This document shows positions 50,111-63,669 of a stretch of DNA of 64,000 nt, piece after piece (position 1 is the first letter of the stretch; every line of letters begins with the position of its first letter). Source of the DNA: an uncultured Pelagibacteraceae bacterium (lineage in GTDB: Bacteria > Pseudomonadota > Alphaproteobacteria > Pelagibacterales > Pelagibacteraceae); the NCBI GenBank assembly GCA_902532225.1, contig CACAHI010000001.1, forward strand, positions 1 to 64,000, given 5' to 3'. The notes below the pieces were generated by a model that saw only the letters and a list, made by a program, of their open reading frames with translations, searched no databases and was not told the DNA's origin. Both the position numbers and the translations under genes were made by a program.

Positions 50111-50815
50111 ATGCAACAAGAACTTCAAAATAAAAAAGGCTTGGTCAATAATGTTTTTGATAAATCTTATGATAAATATGATTTAATGAACGATATTATG
50201 TCTCTTGGTATTCATAGGATTTGGAAAAAAGACTTAATATTTTGGATGTCCCCAAAAGAAAACAAAAATTTAATTGATGTAGCTTCGGGCACAGGCGATA
50301 TTGCAAAATTATTTTCAAAATTAACAAATAATAAATCAAAAGTTTTATGCATAGACCCAAATAAAAAAATGATATCAAAAGGTAAAGAAAAATTGTCGAA
50401 CTTAAAAAATATTCAATGGAAAATTGGTAATGCTGAAAACTTGCCAGTAAATGATAATAGTTATGAATATTATTCAATAAGCTTTGGTTTAAGAAACACA
50501 AAAAATATTGATAAATCGCTTTCAGAAGCTTTCAGAGTACTAAAACCAGGTGGAAGATTTTTTTGTTTAGAATTTTCTAAAGTTGAAAATGAAAATTTAG
50601 ATTTATTATATGCTAATTATAGTAAAATCTTACCTTTGGTTGGCAAGTTGGTTTTGGGTGATAGTATGCCTTACAAATATCTAACTGAAAGCATAAAAAA
50701 TTTTATTGATCAAAAAACATTAATTGAATTAATGATGAAAAATGGGTTTGAAAATTGTTCATACAGAAATTTAAGTGGTGGAGTAGCTGCTATACATTCT
50801 GGTTGGAAAATTTAA
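50111..50815 (+). CDS. ubiE: Ubiquinone/menaquinone methyltransferase UbiE
   Basis: YDLMNDIMSLGIHRIWK, DVASGTGDIA. Confidence 0.95.
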   Translation: MQQELQNKKGLVNNVFDKSYDKYDLMNDIMSLGIHRIWKKDLIFWMSPKENKNLIDVASGTGDIAKLFSKLTNNKSKVLCIDPNKKMISKGKEKLSNLKNIQWKIGNAENLPVNDNSYEYYSISFGLRNTKNIDKSLSEAFRVLKPGGRFFCLEFSKVENENLDLLYANYSKILPLVGKLVLGDSMPYKYLTESIKNFIDQKTLIELMMKNGFENCSYRNLSGGVAAIHSGWKI

Positions 50816-52380
50816 TGATAAAAAAAATAATTATACTATTTAAATTAGCTAGAAAAATTGCTTTATCAGATGCAATTAATGTGATTTCGAAGATTCAGAA
50901 ACCACCTTTCATAATAAATTTTTTTTTTAGCATTTTTTCGTTTTCTTTTAAAAAAGATGATCAATTTCAAAATTTATCTGATGAGGAAAAGCTTTGTGCT
51001 TCTATACAAAGTATGGGTACAACTTTTATAAAATTAGGGCAATTTTTGGCTACAAGGCCAGATATAATTGGAGAAAACTTATCAAATCAATTAGAAAAAT
51101 TACAAGATAAACTTCCTCCATTTTCCCTACAAAAAACTAATTTGATTATTAAAAAAAATCTGGGAGAAGATTTGTATAGTTCCATAATTAATATTAGTGA
51201 ACCAGTGGCAGCTGCATCAATTGCTCAAGTTCACAAAGCACAAATAAATGATCAAGGGATTCTTAAAGATGTTGCGATAAAAGTGCTGAGACCCGATATA
51301 AAAAAAATTTTTAATGAAGAAATTGATGCACTTTTAATGTTAGCTTATTTAGTTGAAAGCTTAATTAAAAAAACTAAGAGATTAAAATTAGTTGAAGTTG
51401 TATTTCTGTTGAAAGAAATTACAAACCACGAAATGGATTTAAGATTTGAGGCTGCCGCTGCAAATGAATATTTAGAAAACACTAAAAATGATTCAGGTTT
51501 CCATGTACCTAAAATTTACTGGAATTATACAAGTGAAGAAGTTTTAACACTGGATTGGGTAGATGGAATATCAATAAGAGAAACTGAGGAATTAAAAAAT
51601 AGAAAAATTAATATAAAAAATATTGCTTCTGATCTTATACAACATTTTTTAAGACATGCAGTAAGAGATGGATTTTTTCATGCCGATATGCATCAGGGAA
51701 ATTTGTTTATTAATAATGGTGGACAAATTGTACCAATAGATTTTGGAATAATGGGAAGATTAGATAAATTAAATAGAAGATATTTAGCAGAAATTCTCTA
51801 TGGTTTTATTAAAAGAGATTATAAAAAAGTTGCTGAAGTACACATGATAGCTGGCTTAGTGCCTCAAAATGTTAATGTTGCTGAATTATCACAAGCATTA
51901 AGATCAATAGGGGAACCTATTTTTGGACAATCAGTTAAAGATATATCTGGAGCAAAACTATTGAAACAATTATTTGATATTACAGAAAAATTTAATATGC
52001 AAACACAACCGCAGTTATTGTTGTTGCAAAAAACAATGGTTGTAGTTGAGGGTGTTTCTAGGAAACTTAATTCAGATACAAACATATGGGAAACCTCAAA
52101 ACCAGTTTTAGAAAAATGGTTAAAAGAAACTAAAGATCCAATTAGCAATTTTACAGAAACAATTAAAGAGTCAACAGAAGTATTAAAGAGATTGCCTGAA
52201 TTACCAAAAATTATGGATAAAGCAAATCAAGCCTTATCTTTTATGGCAAGTGGTCAAATACCTCAAAACTCGAATTCTTATTCTGCTCTTAACGAAAAGA
52301 AATTAGAAATGAAATCTTTCAGAAATCAAAGTATAGCTGGATTATTATTGCTTGTATTTTTAGGTTTCATAGTATTTTAA
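50815..52380 (+). CDS. ubiB: UbiB/ABC1-family ubiquinone biosynthesis kinase-like protein
   Basis: KLGQFLATRPDII, AAASIAQVHKA, FHADMHQGNLF. Start at 50815 (MIKKIIILFKL) preferred. Confidence 0.94.
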   Translation: MIKKIIILFKLARKIALSDAINVISKIQKPPFIINFFFSIFSFSFKKDDQFQNLSDEEKLCASIQSMGTTFIKLGQFLATRPDIIGENLSNQLEKLQDKLPPFSLQKTNLIIKKNLGEDLYSSIINISEPVAAASIAQVHKAQINDQGILKDVAIKVLRPDIKKIFNEEIDALLMLAYLVESLIKKTKRLKLVEVVFLLKEITNHEMDLRFEAAAANEYLENTKNDSGFHVPKIYWNYTSEEVLTLDWVDGISIRETEELKNRKINIKNIASDLIQHFLRHAVRDGFFHADMHQGNLFINNGGQIVPIDFGIMGRLDKLNRRYLAEILYGFIKRDYKKVAEVHMIAGLVPQNVNVAELSQALRSIGEPIFGQSVKDISGAKLLKQLFDITEKFNMQTQPQLLLLQKTMVVVEGVSRKLNSDTNIWETSKPVLEKWLKETKDPISNFTETIKESTEVLKRLPELPKIMDKANQALSFMASGQIPQNSNSYSALNEKKLEMKSFRNQSIAGLLLLVFLGFIVF

Positions 52381-52388
52381 TTCAGCCT

Positions 52389-53588
52389 ATGAATTTTTTA
52401 AAAGACAAAAAAATTTTGTTAATAATATGTGGTGGGATTGCAGCTTATAAATCTCTAGAATTAATTAGACTATTTAAAAAAAATGGCTCAGTTGTTAAAA
52501 CTATTTTAACAAATAGTGCAAAAAAATTTATAACACCTCTTTCCGTAGCCTCCTTATCCCAAGAAAAAGTTTATACCGATTTATTTGACCATAATAATGA
52601 AGCTGAAATGGATCATATATCACTCTCAAGATGGTCTGATCTAATATTAATTGCACCAGCAACAGCAAATACAATTACTAAATTAAGTAATGGAATGGCT
52701 AGTGACCTAGCTTCAACGGTTGTTTTAGCTTCAGATAAAAAAGTCTTCTTAGCCCCCGCTATGAATGTAAGAATGTGGGAACATAATTCAAATAAAAAAA
52801 ATGTAAAAAAATTAAAGGAATTTGATTATCAATTAATTGGCCCTGAAGTTGGTGATATGGCGTGTGGAGAATTTGGTGAAGGTAAAATGATAGAACCAGA
52901 AAATATTATTAATTTTTTTATTAAATATTTTAAAAGTGAAAAAAAACACTGTAAGTATAAAGCTTTAGTAACAGCTGGACCAACTCATGAATATATTGAT
53001 CCCGTAAGATATGTAACTAATAAATCAAGTGGAAAGCAAGGTTATGAAATCGCAAGATCTCTATCTAGAAAAGGTTTTGACACAACTTTAATTTCTGGTC
53101 CTACAAATTTGGAACCAATTACAGGAGTTAACACCATCAATGTAAATTCTGCAAAAGAGATGCTCGAAGCAACTTTGAATAATCTTCCAGTAGACGTAGC
53201 TATTTTTTCTGCTGCTGTAGCTGATTGGAAAATAAAAAATTTTAAATATGAAAAAATTAAAAAAGATAATAATATTAATTTAGCATTAGAAAAAAATATT
53301 GATATTTTAAATTATGTTTCAAAACATAATTCTCTAAGACCAAAAATAGTCATTGGATTCGCTGCAGAAACAAATAACTTAATAGAAAATTCCAAAAAAA
53401 AATTGAATGATAAAAGTTGCGATTGGATAATAGCTAATAATATTTCAGATAAATCAATTGGATTTGGATCAGATTTTAATGAGGTAACAATATTTTACAA
53501 AAATAAAAAGATTGAAAAAATTTCTAAAATGAAAAAATCCATTTTATCTGATAGGATAGTTCAAAGGATAGTTTCAGAATTAAACTAA
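52389..53588 (+). CDS. coaBC: Phosphopantothenoylcysteine decarboxylase/synthase
   Basis: ICGGIAAYKSLELIR, APAMNVRMWEH, TAGPTHEYIDPVRYVTN. Confidence 0.96.
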   Translation: MNFLKDKKILLIICGGIAAYKSLELIRLFKKNGSVVKTILTNSAKKFITPLSVASLSQEKVYTDLFDHNNEAEMDHISLSRWSDLILIAPATANTITKLSNGMASDLASTVVLASDKKVFLAPAMNVRMWEHNSNKKNVKKLKEFDYQLIGPEVGDMACGEFGEGKMIEPENIINFFIKYFKSEKKHCKYKALVTAGPTHEYIDPVRYVTNKSSGKQGYEIARSLSRKGFDTTLISGPTNLEPITGVNTINVNSAKEMLEATLNNLPVDVAIFSAAVADWKIKNFKYEKIKKDNNINLALEKNIDILNYVSKHNSLRPKIVIGFAAETNNLIENSKKKLNDKSCDWIIANNISDKSIGFGSDFNEVTIFYKNKKIEKISKMKKSILSDRIVQRIVSELN

Positions 53589-53589
53589 T

Positions 53590-54030
53590 TTGATGGTAAA
53601 AGTTCTTATAAAAAAACTTAATCCACAAGTTAAACTACCTTCTTATAAAACTGAAGGTTCTTCAGGTATGGATTTAATGGCTTGTATTAATGAACCTATA
53701 TATATTCCTCCAAAAAATTCTGTTTTAATACCCACTGGATTGTCTATAGCAATACCAAAAGATTGCGAAGTACAAATAAGACCTAGATCGGGCCTGGCAG
53801 CTAAGTCTAATATTAGTGTACTTAATACTCCTGGAACAATTGATAGTGACTACCGAGGTGAGCTGAAAATAATTTTATATAATCATGGTGATAAAACTTT
53901 TGAGGTAAAAAATAATGATAGAATTGCACAAATGATTCTTATGCCAATTTTAAAAATTAATTTAGAAGAAACAGATGATCTTCCTGATACTGTAAGAGGT
54001 TCTGGTGGTTTTGGATCTACTGGTAAATGA
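53590..54030 (+). CDS. dut: dUTP diphosphatase
   Basis: GSSGMDLMA, RPRSGLA, GTIDSDYRGE, RGSGGFGSTG. Confidence 0.97.
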   Translation: MMVKVLIKKLNPQVKLPSYKTEGSSGMDLMACINEPIYIPPKNSVLIPTGLSIAIPKDCEVQIRPRSGLAAKSNISVLNTPGTIDSDYRGELKIILYNHGDKTFEVKNNDRIAQMILMPILKINLEETDDLPDTVRGSGGFGSTGK

Positions 54031-54782
54031 GTAAACAAATTAGTAAAAAAAATATAGAGAGATATTCTCGTCAAATAATTCTAAAAAATGTAGGACCAGC
54101 TGGTCAAAAAAAGATTTTAAATTCAAAGGTGTTAATAATTGGACTTGGAGGATTAGGATGTCCAGTTGCTGATCATTTATGTAGGGCAGGTGTGGGTACA
54201 ATCGGTATAGTAGACTTTGATAAAGTAAGCTTGTCAAACTTGCATCGTCAATCATTTTTTAGTCATAAGGATATAAAAAAATTTAAAGTGGATGTTATAA
54301 AAAAAAAAATAAATTTAATCGATCCAAAAATTAAAGTAAAAAAATTTAAAAAAGCCATTACAGAAAATAACGCAAACAGCTTAATAAAAAATTTTGATAT
54401 CATAATCGATGGTTCTGATAACTTTAAGACTAAGTTTTTATTAAATAAAATATCGATAAAATATAATAAAACTTTAATAATAGGTGCAATTAGTAAATTT
54501 GATGGACATGTTTTTGTATTTAATTTTAAGAATAGAAATGAACCTTGCTTAAAATGTTTTTATCAATCAGAGCCTTCTGATGATTTATTAAATTGTGAAA
54601 GAGAGGGGATTTTAAGTCCTGTAGCTGGTATAATTGGTTCTTTACAAGCTAATGAAGCTTTAAAAAGAATCTTGCAAACAAAAGACTATCTTAATAAAAA
54701 AATATTGATTCTTGATGCTCTTAAATTAAATTTTAAGAAAGTTTTATTTAGCAAAAAAAGAAACTGTATATGTAAACAATGA
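54027..54782 (+). CDS. ThiF/MoeB-family adenylyltransferase
   Basis: RYSRQIILKNVGPAGQKKI, GLGGLGCPVADHL. Confidence 0.93.
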   Translation: MSKQISKKNIERYSRQIILKNVGPAGQKKILNSKVLIIGLGGLGCPVADHLCRAGVGTIGIVDFDKVSLSNLHRQSFFSHKDIKKFKVDVIKKKINLIDPKIKVKKFKKAITENNANSLIKNFDIIIDGSDNFKTKFLLNKISIKYNKTLIIGAISKFDGHVFVFNFKNRNEPCLKCFYQSEPSDDLLNCEREGILSPVAGIIGSLQANEALKRILQTKDYLNKKILILDALKLNFKKVLFSKKRNCICKQ

Positions 54783-55222
54783 AAAAAATTATTTACCTTT
54801 GTATTTTTATTTTATTTTTTAAAACAGCATATTCATCAAGTTCTTATTATCTAATGTTAAAGAATAGTGAAGTAAATGTAAGATACGGTCCTGGATTCTC
54901 ATATCCTATAAAATTTAAATACAAAAAACGTTTTTTTCCTTTAAAAGTTATTGATAAAAAAGAAAATTTTAAAAAAGTAATTGATTTTAAAAAAAATAGT
55001 GGTTGGATACATTCTTCCCAGCTAAAAAAAAATAAATCATTTATTATATTAGAAAATCAAATATTATTTTCTAAACCAACTAAATACTCGAAACCAGTGG
55101 CAAAAGTTTTTTATGGAAGGCTTTTGTTAGTAAAAAAATGTAAATTAAAATGGTGTAAAGTAAAAACTGAGAAATATGAAGGATGGATAGCTAATAATAA
55201 TTTGTGGGGTAGTGTTGAGTAG
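54779..55222 (+). CDS. Exported SH3-domain protein
   Basis: Signal peptide; SEVNVRYGPGFSYPIKFKY bacterial SH3 pattern. Confidence 0.85.
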   Translation: MKKIIYLCIFILFFKTAYSSSSYYLMLKNSEVNVRYGPGFSYPIKFKYKKRFFPLKVIDKKENFKKVIDFKKNSGWIHSSQLKKNKSFIILENQILFSKPTKYSKPVAKVFYGRLLLVKKCKLKWCKVKTEKYEGWIANNNLWGSVE

Positions 55223-55226
55223 TATC

Positions 55227-57477
<2,251 letters not shown>

Positions 57478-57542
57478 CTAGAGTCAATAATGCAGTCTTG
57501 TCACATCACATTAAAAATTTAAGGATTTTCTAATACTTGATT

Positions 57543-57959
57543 TTAATTATTATTTGCAATCTTAACTAAAACTTCGATAGAATTAATTTTTTTTCCTGGC
57601 AAAACCTTCTTTATATTTATCTTTCCGACATCCTTATCATCTAAATCTATAAGTTCTCTTTTATTTTCGTCAAAAAAATGATGATGATTGGTTACATTAG
57701 TATCGTAATAACTTTTATCACTATTAATTGAAATTTCTTTCAAATATCCCATTTTTTTAAAAGCATGAACAGTATTATAAACTGTCGCTAGTGATATTTT
57801 TTCAACATATTTATTTTTTAAAATATTATTCAGATGATTAATTGTAAAATGAAAAGTATTTTTTCTATCAAAGAGTAGTTTACAGATTTTTATTCTCTGT
57901 TTGGTTGGTCTTAAACCTGAGGACCTCAATTTATTAATAAAGACACTATTATTGTTCAT
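57543..57959 (-). CDS. irr: Irr-like Fur-family regulator
   Basis: LRPTKQRIKICKLLF, ATVYNTVHAFKKMGYLKEI; NHHHFFDE and no CxxC, as in Irr; next to fabA. Confidence 0.85.
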   Translation of the reverse strand: MNNNSVFINKLRSSGLRPTKQRIKICKLLFDRKNTFHFTINHLNNILKNKYVEKISLATVYNTVHAFKKMGYLKEISINSDKSYYDTNVTNHHHFFDENKRELIDLDDKDVGKINIKKVLPGKKINSIEVLVKIANNN

Positions 57960-57971
57960 TTTTTTGCCTAA

Positions 57972-57988
57972 TTTATAACTATTCTATA
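57972..57988. promoter_or_regulatory. ICE-like (Irr) element upstream of irr, in the irr/fabA intergenic region
   Basis: TTTATAA-CTA-TTCTATA, 12 of 14 to TTTAGAA-N3-TTCTAAA. Confidence 0.5.
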
Positions 57989-58039
57989 CAAATATTATAT
58001 TATAATCATGTTAAATAAAGTAATAAATGCCTAAATTTT

Positions 58040-58543
58040 ATGAATAAAAAATCATCTTATAATTACCAAGAATTAATTGATTGTGGAAATGGAAAACTTT
58101 TTGGTCCAGGAAATGCAAAACTACCACTGCCTCCAATGCTCATGTTTGACAGAATCTCAGAAATTAGCGAAGATAAAGGAACATATAAAAAAGGATTAAT
58201 TAAAGCCGAACTGGACGTTAAAGACAGTTTATGGTTTTTTGAATGCCATTTTAAGGATGACTCGGTTATGCCAGGATGTTTAGGTTTAGATGCAATGTGG
58301 CAGTTAGTTGGTTTTTATTTAGGTTGGCTTGGAAACCCTGGAAAAGGAAGAGCTTTAGGAGTTAATACTGTAAAGTTCACTGGAGAAGTATTAAAAAGTG
58401 TTAAACTTGCGAGTTATGAAATTGATATGAAAAGAATTCTTATAAAAGAAGGTACGACAGTAGGTCTTGCAAATGGTATACTTAAAGCAGATGGAAAAAA
58501 GATATACTCAGCTGAAAATTTAAAAGTTGGGTTATTTAAATGA
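58040..58543 (+). CDS. fabA: 3-hydroxydecanoyl-ACP dehydratase/isomerase
   Basis: [46 protein letters not shown]. Confidence 0.97.
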   Translation: MNKKSSYNYQELIDCGNGKLFGPGNAKLPLPPMLMFDRISEISEDKGTYKKGLIKAELDVKDSLWFFECHFKDDSVMPGCLGLDAMWQLVGFYLGWLGNPGKGRALGVNTVKFTGEVLKSVKLASYEIDMKRILIKEGTTVGLANGILKADGKKIYSAENLKVGLFK

Positions 58544-59754
58544 TGAAAAAAGTTGTTGTAACAGGTATTGGAGTAGTATCTTGCTTAGGCAATAATCAAG
58601 AAGAAGTTTATAAATCCTTAATAAATGCAAAATCTGGAATTACATTTTGTGAAGAATACAAAGAGTACAATCTAAAAAGTAATATTCATGGTAAACCAAA
58701 TATTAAACTTGAAGATCATGTAGATAGAAAATTTATAAGATTTATGGGTCCTGGTTCAGCATATAATTATATATCAATGAATGAAGCTGTTAAAGACTCA
58801 GGATTAGAAGAAAATGATGTAAGTAATATTAATACAGGTATTATTATGGGATCTGGTGGCCCTTCAATTGAAAATGTTATTATGGCTGCAGATAAAACAA
58901 GAGAAAAAAATCCAAAAAGAATGGGACCATTTGTTGTGCCAAGAACAATGTCAAGTACAGCGTCTGCAACACTTGCAGTACCATTTAAAATTAAAGGTGT
59001 AAACTATACAATAAGCTCAGCTTGCGCAACTAGCGGACATTGTATTGGAAATGCAATGGAGTTAATTCAATTAGGAAAACAAAAAATTATTTTTGCTGGA
59101 GGTAGCGATGAAGTTCATTTTTCTATGACAGCAATGTTTGATGCTATGACCGCTCTTTCTTCAAAATACAACGATACTCCAGAAAAAGCTTCTAGACCTT
59201 ATGATAAAACTAGAGATGGGTTTGTAATATCTGGCGGTGGAGGTGTTTTAGTTTTAGAAGAATATGAACATGCAAAAGCTAGAGGAGCAAAAATTTATGC
59301 GGAATTAACTGGGTATGGAGCAACTTCAGATGGTTACGACATGGTAGCACCGTCAGGCGAAGGAGCTGTAAGATGTATGAAAATGGCTCTAAATACTGCT
59401 AAAAAAAAAATTGACTACATAAATACACATGGAACATCAACTCCGGTAGGAGATATTACAGAACTAAAAGCAGTAGGAGAAGTATTTAAAGATAATGTGC
59501 CTAAAATAAGCTCTACAAAATCTCTTTCTGGACACTCTCTAGGTGCAACTTCTGTGCATGAAGCAGTTTATAGTTTAATTATGATGAAAAATAACTTTAT
59601 TTCAGCATCGATAAACATAACAGACATGGATGATGAAGCAAAAAAATTTCCCATAGTCACAAAAGTTGAAAAAGATGTAACTTTAAATTCAATTATGTCT
59701 AATAGTTTTGGATTTGGAGGAACTAACGCAACTTTAGTTTTTGAAAAGGTTTAA
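58540..59754 (+). CDS. fabB: 3-oxoacyl-ACP synthase I
   Basis: [25 protein letters not shown]; after fabA. Confidence 0.97.
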   Translation: MMKKVVVTGIGVVSCLGNNQEEVYKSLINAKSGITFCEEYKEYNLKSNIHGKPNIKLEDHVDRKFIRFMGPGSAYNYISMNEAVKDSGLEENDVSNINTGIIMGSGGPSIENVIMAADKTREKNPKRMGPFVVPRTMSSTASATLAVPFKIKGVNYTISSACATSGHCIGNAMELIQLGKQKIIFAGGSDEVHFSMTAMFDAMTALSSKYNDTPEKASRPYDKTRDGFVISGGGGVLVLEEYEHAKARGAKIYAELTGYGATSDGYDMVAPSGEGAVRCMKMALNTAKKKIDYINTHGTSTPVGDITELKAVGEVFKDNVPKISSTKSLSGHSLGATSVHEAVYSLIMMKNNFISASINITDMDDEAKKFPIVTKVEKDVTLNSIMSNSFGFGGTNATLVFEKV

Positions 59755-59757
59755 TTT

Positions 59758-60543
59758 ATGAGTTTAATGAAGGGCAAAAAAGGATTAATTATGGGCGTAG
59801 CTAATGAAAGATCCATTGCCTGGGGAATATCTCAAAAATTATCTGAGGCAGGTGCTGAACTCGCATTTACATATCTTGGAGATGCACTTAAAAAAAGAGT
59901 TATACCACTAGCAGAAAAGCTAAATTCAAAGGTAACATTTAGCTGTGATGTTGAAAAAAAAGAAGAAGTAATAAAACTTTTTGAAGATATAAAATCAAAA
60001 TGGGGTCAAATTGATTTTGTTGTTCATGCAGTAGCTTTTTCAGACAAATCAGAATTATCAGGAGAGTATCTAAATACTACGAGAGAAAATTTTTTAAGAA
60101 GTATGCTAATTTCATGCTTTTCATTTACAGAAGTTGCAAAGGAAGCATCTAAATTAATGAATAAAGGTGGAAGTATGCTTACATTAACTTATGAGTCTAA
60201 TAAAGCTATACCAAACTACAATGTAATGGGTGTTTGTAAATCTGCACTTGAATCAAGTGTTAAATACTTAGCTAGAGATTTAGGTGCAAAAGGAATAAGA
60301 GTCAATGCTATAAGTGCGGGGCCAATTAAAACTCTCGCAGCCTCTGCAATTGGAGATGCAAAATTTTTATATAAGTGGAATGAAGATCATTCTTTCTTAA
60401 AGAGAAATGTAGATATCCATGATGTTGGTAACTCTGCATTGTATTTATTAAGTGATCTTGGCGGTGGTGTTACTGGTGAAATTCATTATGTAGATGCTGG
60501 TTACAACAAAGTAGGGATGCCCGATCCAAAAAATATTTCCTAA
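59758..60543 (+). CDS. fabI: Enoyl-ACP reductase (NADH)
   Basis: KKGLIMGVANERSIAWGIS, YNVMGVCKSALESSVKYLA. Confidence 0.97.
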   Translation: MSLMKGKKGLIMGVANERSIAWGISQKLSEAGAELAFTYLGDALKKRVIPLAEKLNSKVTFSCDVEKKEEVIKLFEDIKSKWGQIDFVVHAVAFSDKSELSGEYLNTTRENFLRSMLISCFSFTEVAKEASKLMNKGGSMLTLTYESNKAIPNYNVMGVCKSALESSVKYLARDLGAKGIRVNAISAGPIKTLAASAIGDAKFLYKWNEDHSFLKRNVDIHDVGNSALYLLSDLGGGVTGEIHYVDAGYNKVGMPDPKNIS

Positions 60544-60546
60544 AAA

Positions 60547-60660
60547 ATGTCCAAAAGATATAGCGGAAAATCCTTCAAAGACTCGAGTTTAATGAAAAAA
60601 CCTAAGTTGTCTTTGAAAGAAAAAAGAAGACTTAAAAAGGAAAAAAAGAAGAAAAAATAA
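60547..60660 (+). CDS. Small basic protein MSKRYSGKSFKDSSLMKKPKLSLKEKRRLKKEKKKKK (37 aa)
   Basis: Manual translation; starts 3 nt after the fabI stop codon. Confidence 0.5.
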   Translation: MSKRYSGKSFKDSSLMKKPKLSLKEKRRLKKEKKKKK

Positions 60661-60711
60661 TAAGAAAAATATTTTATTGAAAATTTTTTTATTTTTTAGT
60701 AAATTTGTTTA

Positions 60712-61107
60712 ATGAAAAAAATATTTTTAGTTTTAGTAATATATCTAATTTCAACAATAAGTGTTTATGCTGATTTTTCTTTCAGTTTTGAATGGGGTGA
60801 TATTAAAAAATGTACATCAGGAAAGCCTAACAGAGTTTCTAATCCAATTTTCAATCTTACAAATGTTCCAGAGGGTACTGTAGAATTAAGATTTAAAATG
60901 AAAGATAAAGATGTGCCGAATTATAACCATGGTGGTGGAAAAATTAAAAACTATAGTGGAGAAACAACAATACAACCTGGTGCTTTCAAATACAAAAGTC
61001 CTTGTCCTCCAGACGGCACTCATACATATGAGTGGACAATAACTGCTATCGGTGACAAAAAGAAAAAATTAGGTAAAGCAATAGCAACTAGAAAATATCC
61101 AGAATAA
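60712..61107 (+). CDS. Exported PEBP (YbhB/YbcL)-like protein, truncated form
   Basis: Signal peptide; SNPIFNLTNVPEGTVELRFKMKDKDVPNYNHGGG and SPCPPDGTHTYEWTITAIGD resemble PEBP motifs. Confidence 0.6.
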   Translation: MKKIFLVLVIYLISTISVYADFSFSFEWGDIKKCTSGKPNRVSNPIFNLTNVPEGTVELRFKMKDKDVPNYNHGGGKIKNYSGETTIQPGAFKYKSPCPPDGTHTYEWTITAIGDKKKKLGKAIATRKYPE

Positions 61108-61127
61108 AATTTAAATAAAAATAAATA

Positions 61128-61277
61128 ATGTTAATATTAGTTTGGTTTATAGTTTGTATTATATTTTATTTTGTACAATTATTTTTGGGAAATTCGGGTC
61201 ATGCACTAGAAGTATTTGCTGTTTTAAGCGCAATTGCTATTTTTTCTATTAGTAAAATCAAATACAAAATTAAGTAA
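61128..61277 (+). CDS. Possible 49-aa membrane protein
   Basis: MLILVWFIVCIIFYFVQLFLGNSGHALEVFAVLSAIAIFSISKIKYKIK, two hydrophobic segments. Confidence 0.5.
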   Translation: MLILVWFIVCIIFYFVQLFLGNSGHALEVFAVLSAIAIFSISKIKYKIK

Positions 61278-61333
61278 TCAACAATAAGTACAACTTTTTT
61301 TGCTTACTTTTTAACTCGTTTTCAGATTTTAAT

Positions 61334-63403
61334 TTAAACTGCTGCTTTAATAGATAATTTTACTTTTCCTCTATCAAAACCAATGACTTTAACTTTAACT
61401 TCATCACCTTCTTTTACTACATCGGTTACTTTTGCAACTCTTTTATTAGCAAGTTCAGATATATGAACAAGACCGTCTTGTTTTCCTAAGAAATTAACAA
61501 ATGCACCAAACTCCATAATTTTCATAACTTTTCCACTATAAATTTTATTTAGCTCAGCCTTTGCGGTAAGATCTTTGATCATTTGCATTGCCTTATTTCT
61601 AGACTCTTCATCTGGAGCAGCAACAGTTACTACACCTTCATCATTCACATCAACTTTAGCTCCTGATTTTTCAACAATTTCTCTTATAGTTGCGCCACCT
61701 TTGCCAATTACAGTTGCAATATCCTTTTTATCTACAGTTATTTTTTCCATTTTTGGTGTGTGTTTTCCAACCCCTGCTCTCGATTTATCTAAAGCTTTAT
61801 TCATTTCACCAAGAATATGAATACGACCATCTTTAGCTTGTTTTAATGCCTGCTCCATGATTTCAAATGTAATTCCTGTTATTTTGATATCCATTTGTAA
61901 TGAAGTAATACCATCTTTTGTGCCAGCTACTTTAAAGTCCATATCTCCTAAATGGTCTTCATCACCTAAAATATCTGATAGAACGCTAAAATTATCTCCT
62001 TCTTTTATTAATCCCATCGCAATACCAGCTACTGGTGTTTTCATTGGAACACCTGCATCCATTAAAGATAATGAGGTTCCACATACAGTCGCCATTGATG
62101 AAGAACCGTTAGATTCTGTAATCTCTGAAACAATCCTGAATGTATAAGGAAATTTTTCTTTTGAAGGCAAAGAAGATTTTATTGCTCTCCAAGCTAATTT
62201 TCCATGTCCAATTTCTCTACGGCCAGTACCTATTCTACCAGTTTCTCCAACGGAAAACGGGGGAAAATTATAATGAAGCATAAATCTTTCTCTAACTAAT
62301 CCGTCCAATGATTCAATTCTCTGCTCATCATCTGAAGTTCCGAGAGTTGTTGTTACGATTGCTTGTGTCTCTCCCCTTGTAAACAGTGCAGATCCATGAG
62401 TTCTAGGTAAAATACCAACTTCGCACATTATTGGCCTTACATCCGATAATCCTCTACCATCAATACGGCTTTTGTTTTTTAATATATTTGTTCTCACAAT
62501 TCTTTTTTCTAAATTCTTGAGTTCATAATTAACATCAAGATCTGATATATTTTCATTTTCTTCATAAAGTTTTTTTGCTTTTTCTGTTATTTCAGAAATA
62601 AGATCCGATCTTTCTTTTTTATCTTTTATCGAAAAAGCTTTTTCCAAATCTTTAGTAAATTCTTTCTCCAAATTTTTTGTAACTTCTGAAAGATCTTTTT
62701 TTTCAATTTCCCAAGCATTTTTTCTGCATTCTTTTGCAAGTTCTTCAATAGCTTTAATTACTGGAATAAAATTTTCATGTCCAAATTTCACTGCATTAAG
62801 CATTTCTTCTTCTGACAAGCCGTTTGCCTCAGATTCAACCATTAAAACTGCATCTTTTGTTCCTGCAACAACAAGATCTAAATTAGAATTTTCTAACTCT
62901 ACTTTTGATGGATTAAGAACATATTTTCCATCGATAAATCCAACCCTTGAAGCACCTACGGGTCCTAAAAAAGGCATACCTGAGATAGCAAGAGCTGCTG
63001 ATGAAGCTATAATTGATAAAATATCTGCTTCATTTTCTTTGTCATAAGAAATCACTGTTGGCAATAATTGAACTTCATTTCTAAATTCATCAGGAAACAA
63101 AGGTCTAATAGGTCTATCTATTAATCTTGATGTTAAAGTCTCACTTTCAGTTGGTCTTGCTTCTCTTTTAAAATATCCCCCAGGAATTTTTCCTGCTGCA
63201 TAATATTTTTCTTGATAATTTACTGATAAAGGAAAGTAGTCCACGTCTGGATTAACTTTTTTAGCACCAACGACCGTTGCCATAACTACTGTCTCTCCAC
63301 ATTGTGCTATTATTGCTCCATCTGCTTGTCTAGCAATTCTACCTGTTTCTAATGTAATTTTTTTTCCACCTACTTCTATTTCTTTTTTAAAAATTTTAAA
63401 CAT
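61334..63403 (-). CDS. pnp: Polyribonucleotide nucleotidyltransferase
   Basis: Two RNase PH domains, KH ([12 protein letters not shown]) and S1 domains; next to rpsO. Confidence 0.98.
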   Translation of the reverse strand: MFKIFKKEIEVGGKKITLETGRIARQADGAIIAQCGETVVMATVVGAKKVNPDVDYFPLSVNYQEKYYAAGKIPGGYFKREARPTESETLTSRLIDRPIRPLFPDEFRNEVQLLPTVISYDKENEADILSIIASSAALAISGMPFLGPVGASRVGFIDGKYVLNPSKVELENSNLDLVVAGTKDAVLMVESEANGLSEEEMLNAVKFGHENFIPVIKAIEELAKECRKNAWEIEKKDLSEVTKNLEKEFTKDLEKAFSIKDKKERSDLISEITEKAKKLYEENENISDLDVNYELKNLEKRIVRTNILKNKSRIDGRGLSDVRPIMCEVGILPRTHGSALFTRGETQAIVTTTLGTSDDEQRIESLDGLVRERFMLHYNFPPFSVGETGRIGTGRREIGHGKLAWRAIKSSLPSKEKFPYTFRIVSEITESNGSSSMATVCGTSLSLMDAGVPMKTPVAGIAMGLIKEGDNFSVLSDILGDEDHLGDMDFKVAGTKDGITSLQMDIKITGITFEIMEQALKQAKDGRIHILGEMNKALDKSRAGVGKHTPKMEKITVDKKDIATVIGKGGATIREIVEKSGAKVDVNDEGVVTVAAPDEESRNKAMQMIKDLTAKAELNKIYSGKVMKIMEFGAFVNFLGKQDGLVHISELANKRVAKVTDVVKEGDEVKVKVIGFDRGKVKLSIKAAV

Positions 63404-63406
63404 ATT

Positions 63407-63655
63407 TTACTTTCTTAAATTCAATTTACTTAATAAATTTTTGTATGACTCAGCATTATTTCTTTTTAAATAATCTAATAATTTTTTTCTTTTATTTACA
63501 GCTCTTAAAAGACCAACATTAGAATGTTTATCCTTTTTAAACTCTTTAAAATGTTTTGATAAATTTTCTATTTTTTTTGTTAGAATCGCTATTTGTACTT
63601 CACTTGATCCAGTATCCTTTTCATGAATTGCAAGATCGTTTATTTTTTTACTCAT
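63407..63655 (-). CDS. rpsO: 30S ribosomal protein S15
   Basis: [54 protein letters not shown]. Confidence 0.97.
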   Translation of the reverse strand: MSKKINDLAIHEKDTGSSEVQIAILTKKIENLSKHFKEFKKDKHSNVGLLRAVNKRKKLLDYLKRNNAESYKNLLSKLNLRK

Positions 63656-63669
63656 ATTCTCCTTTTATA

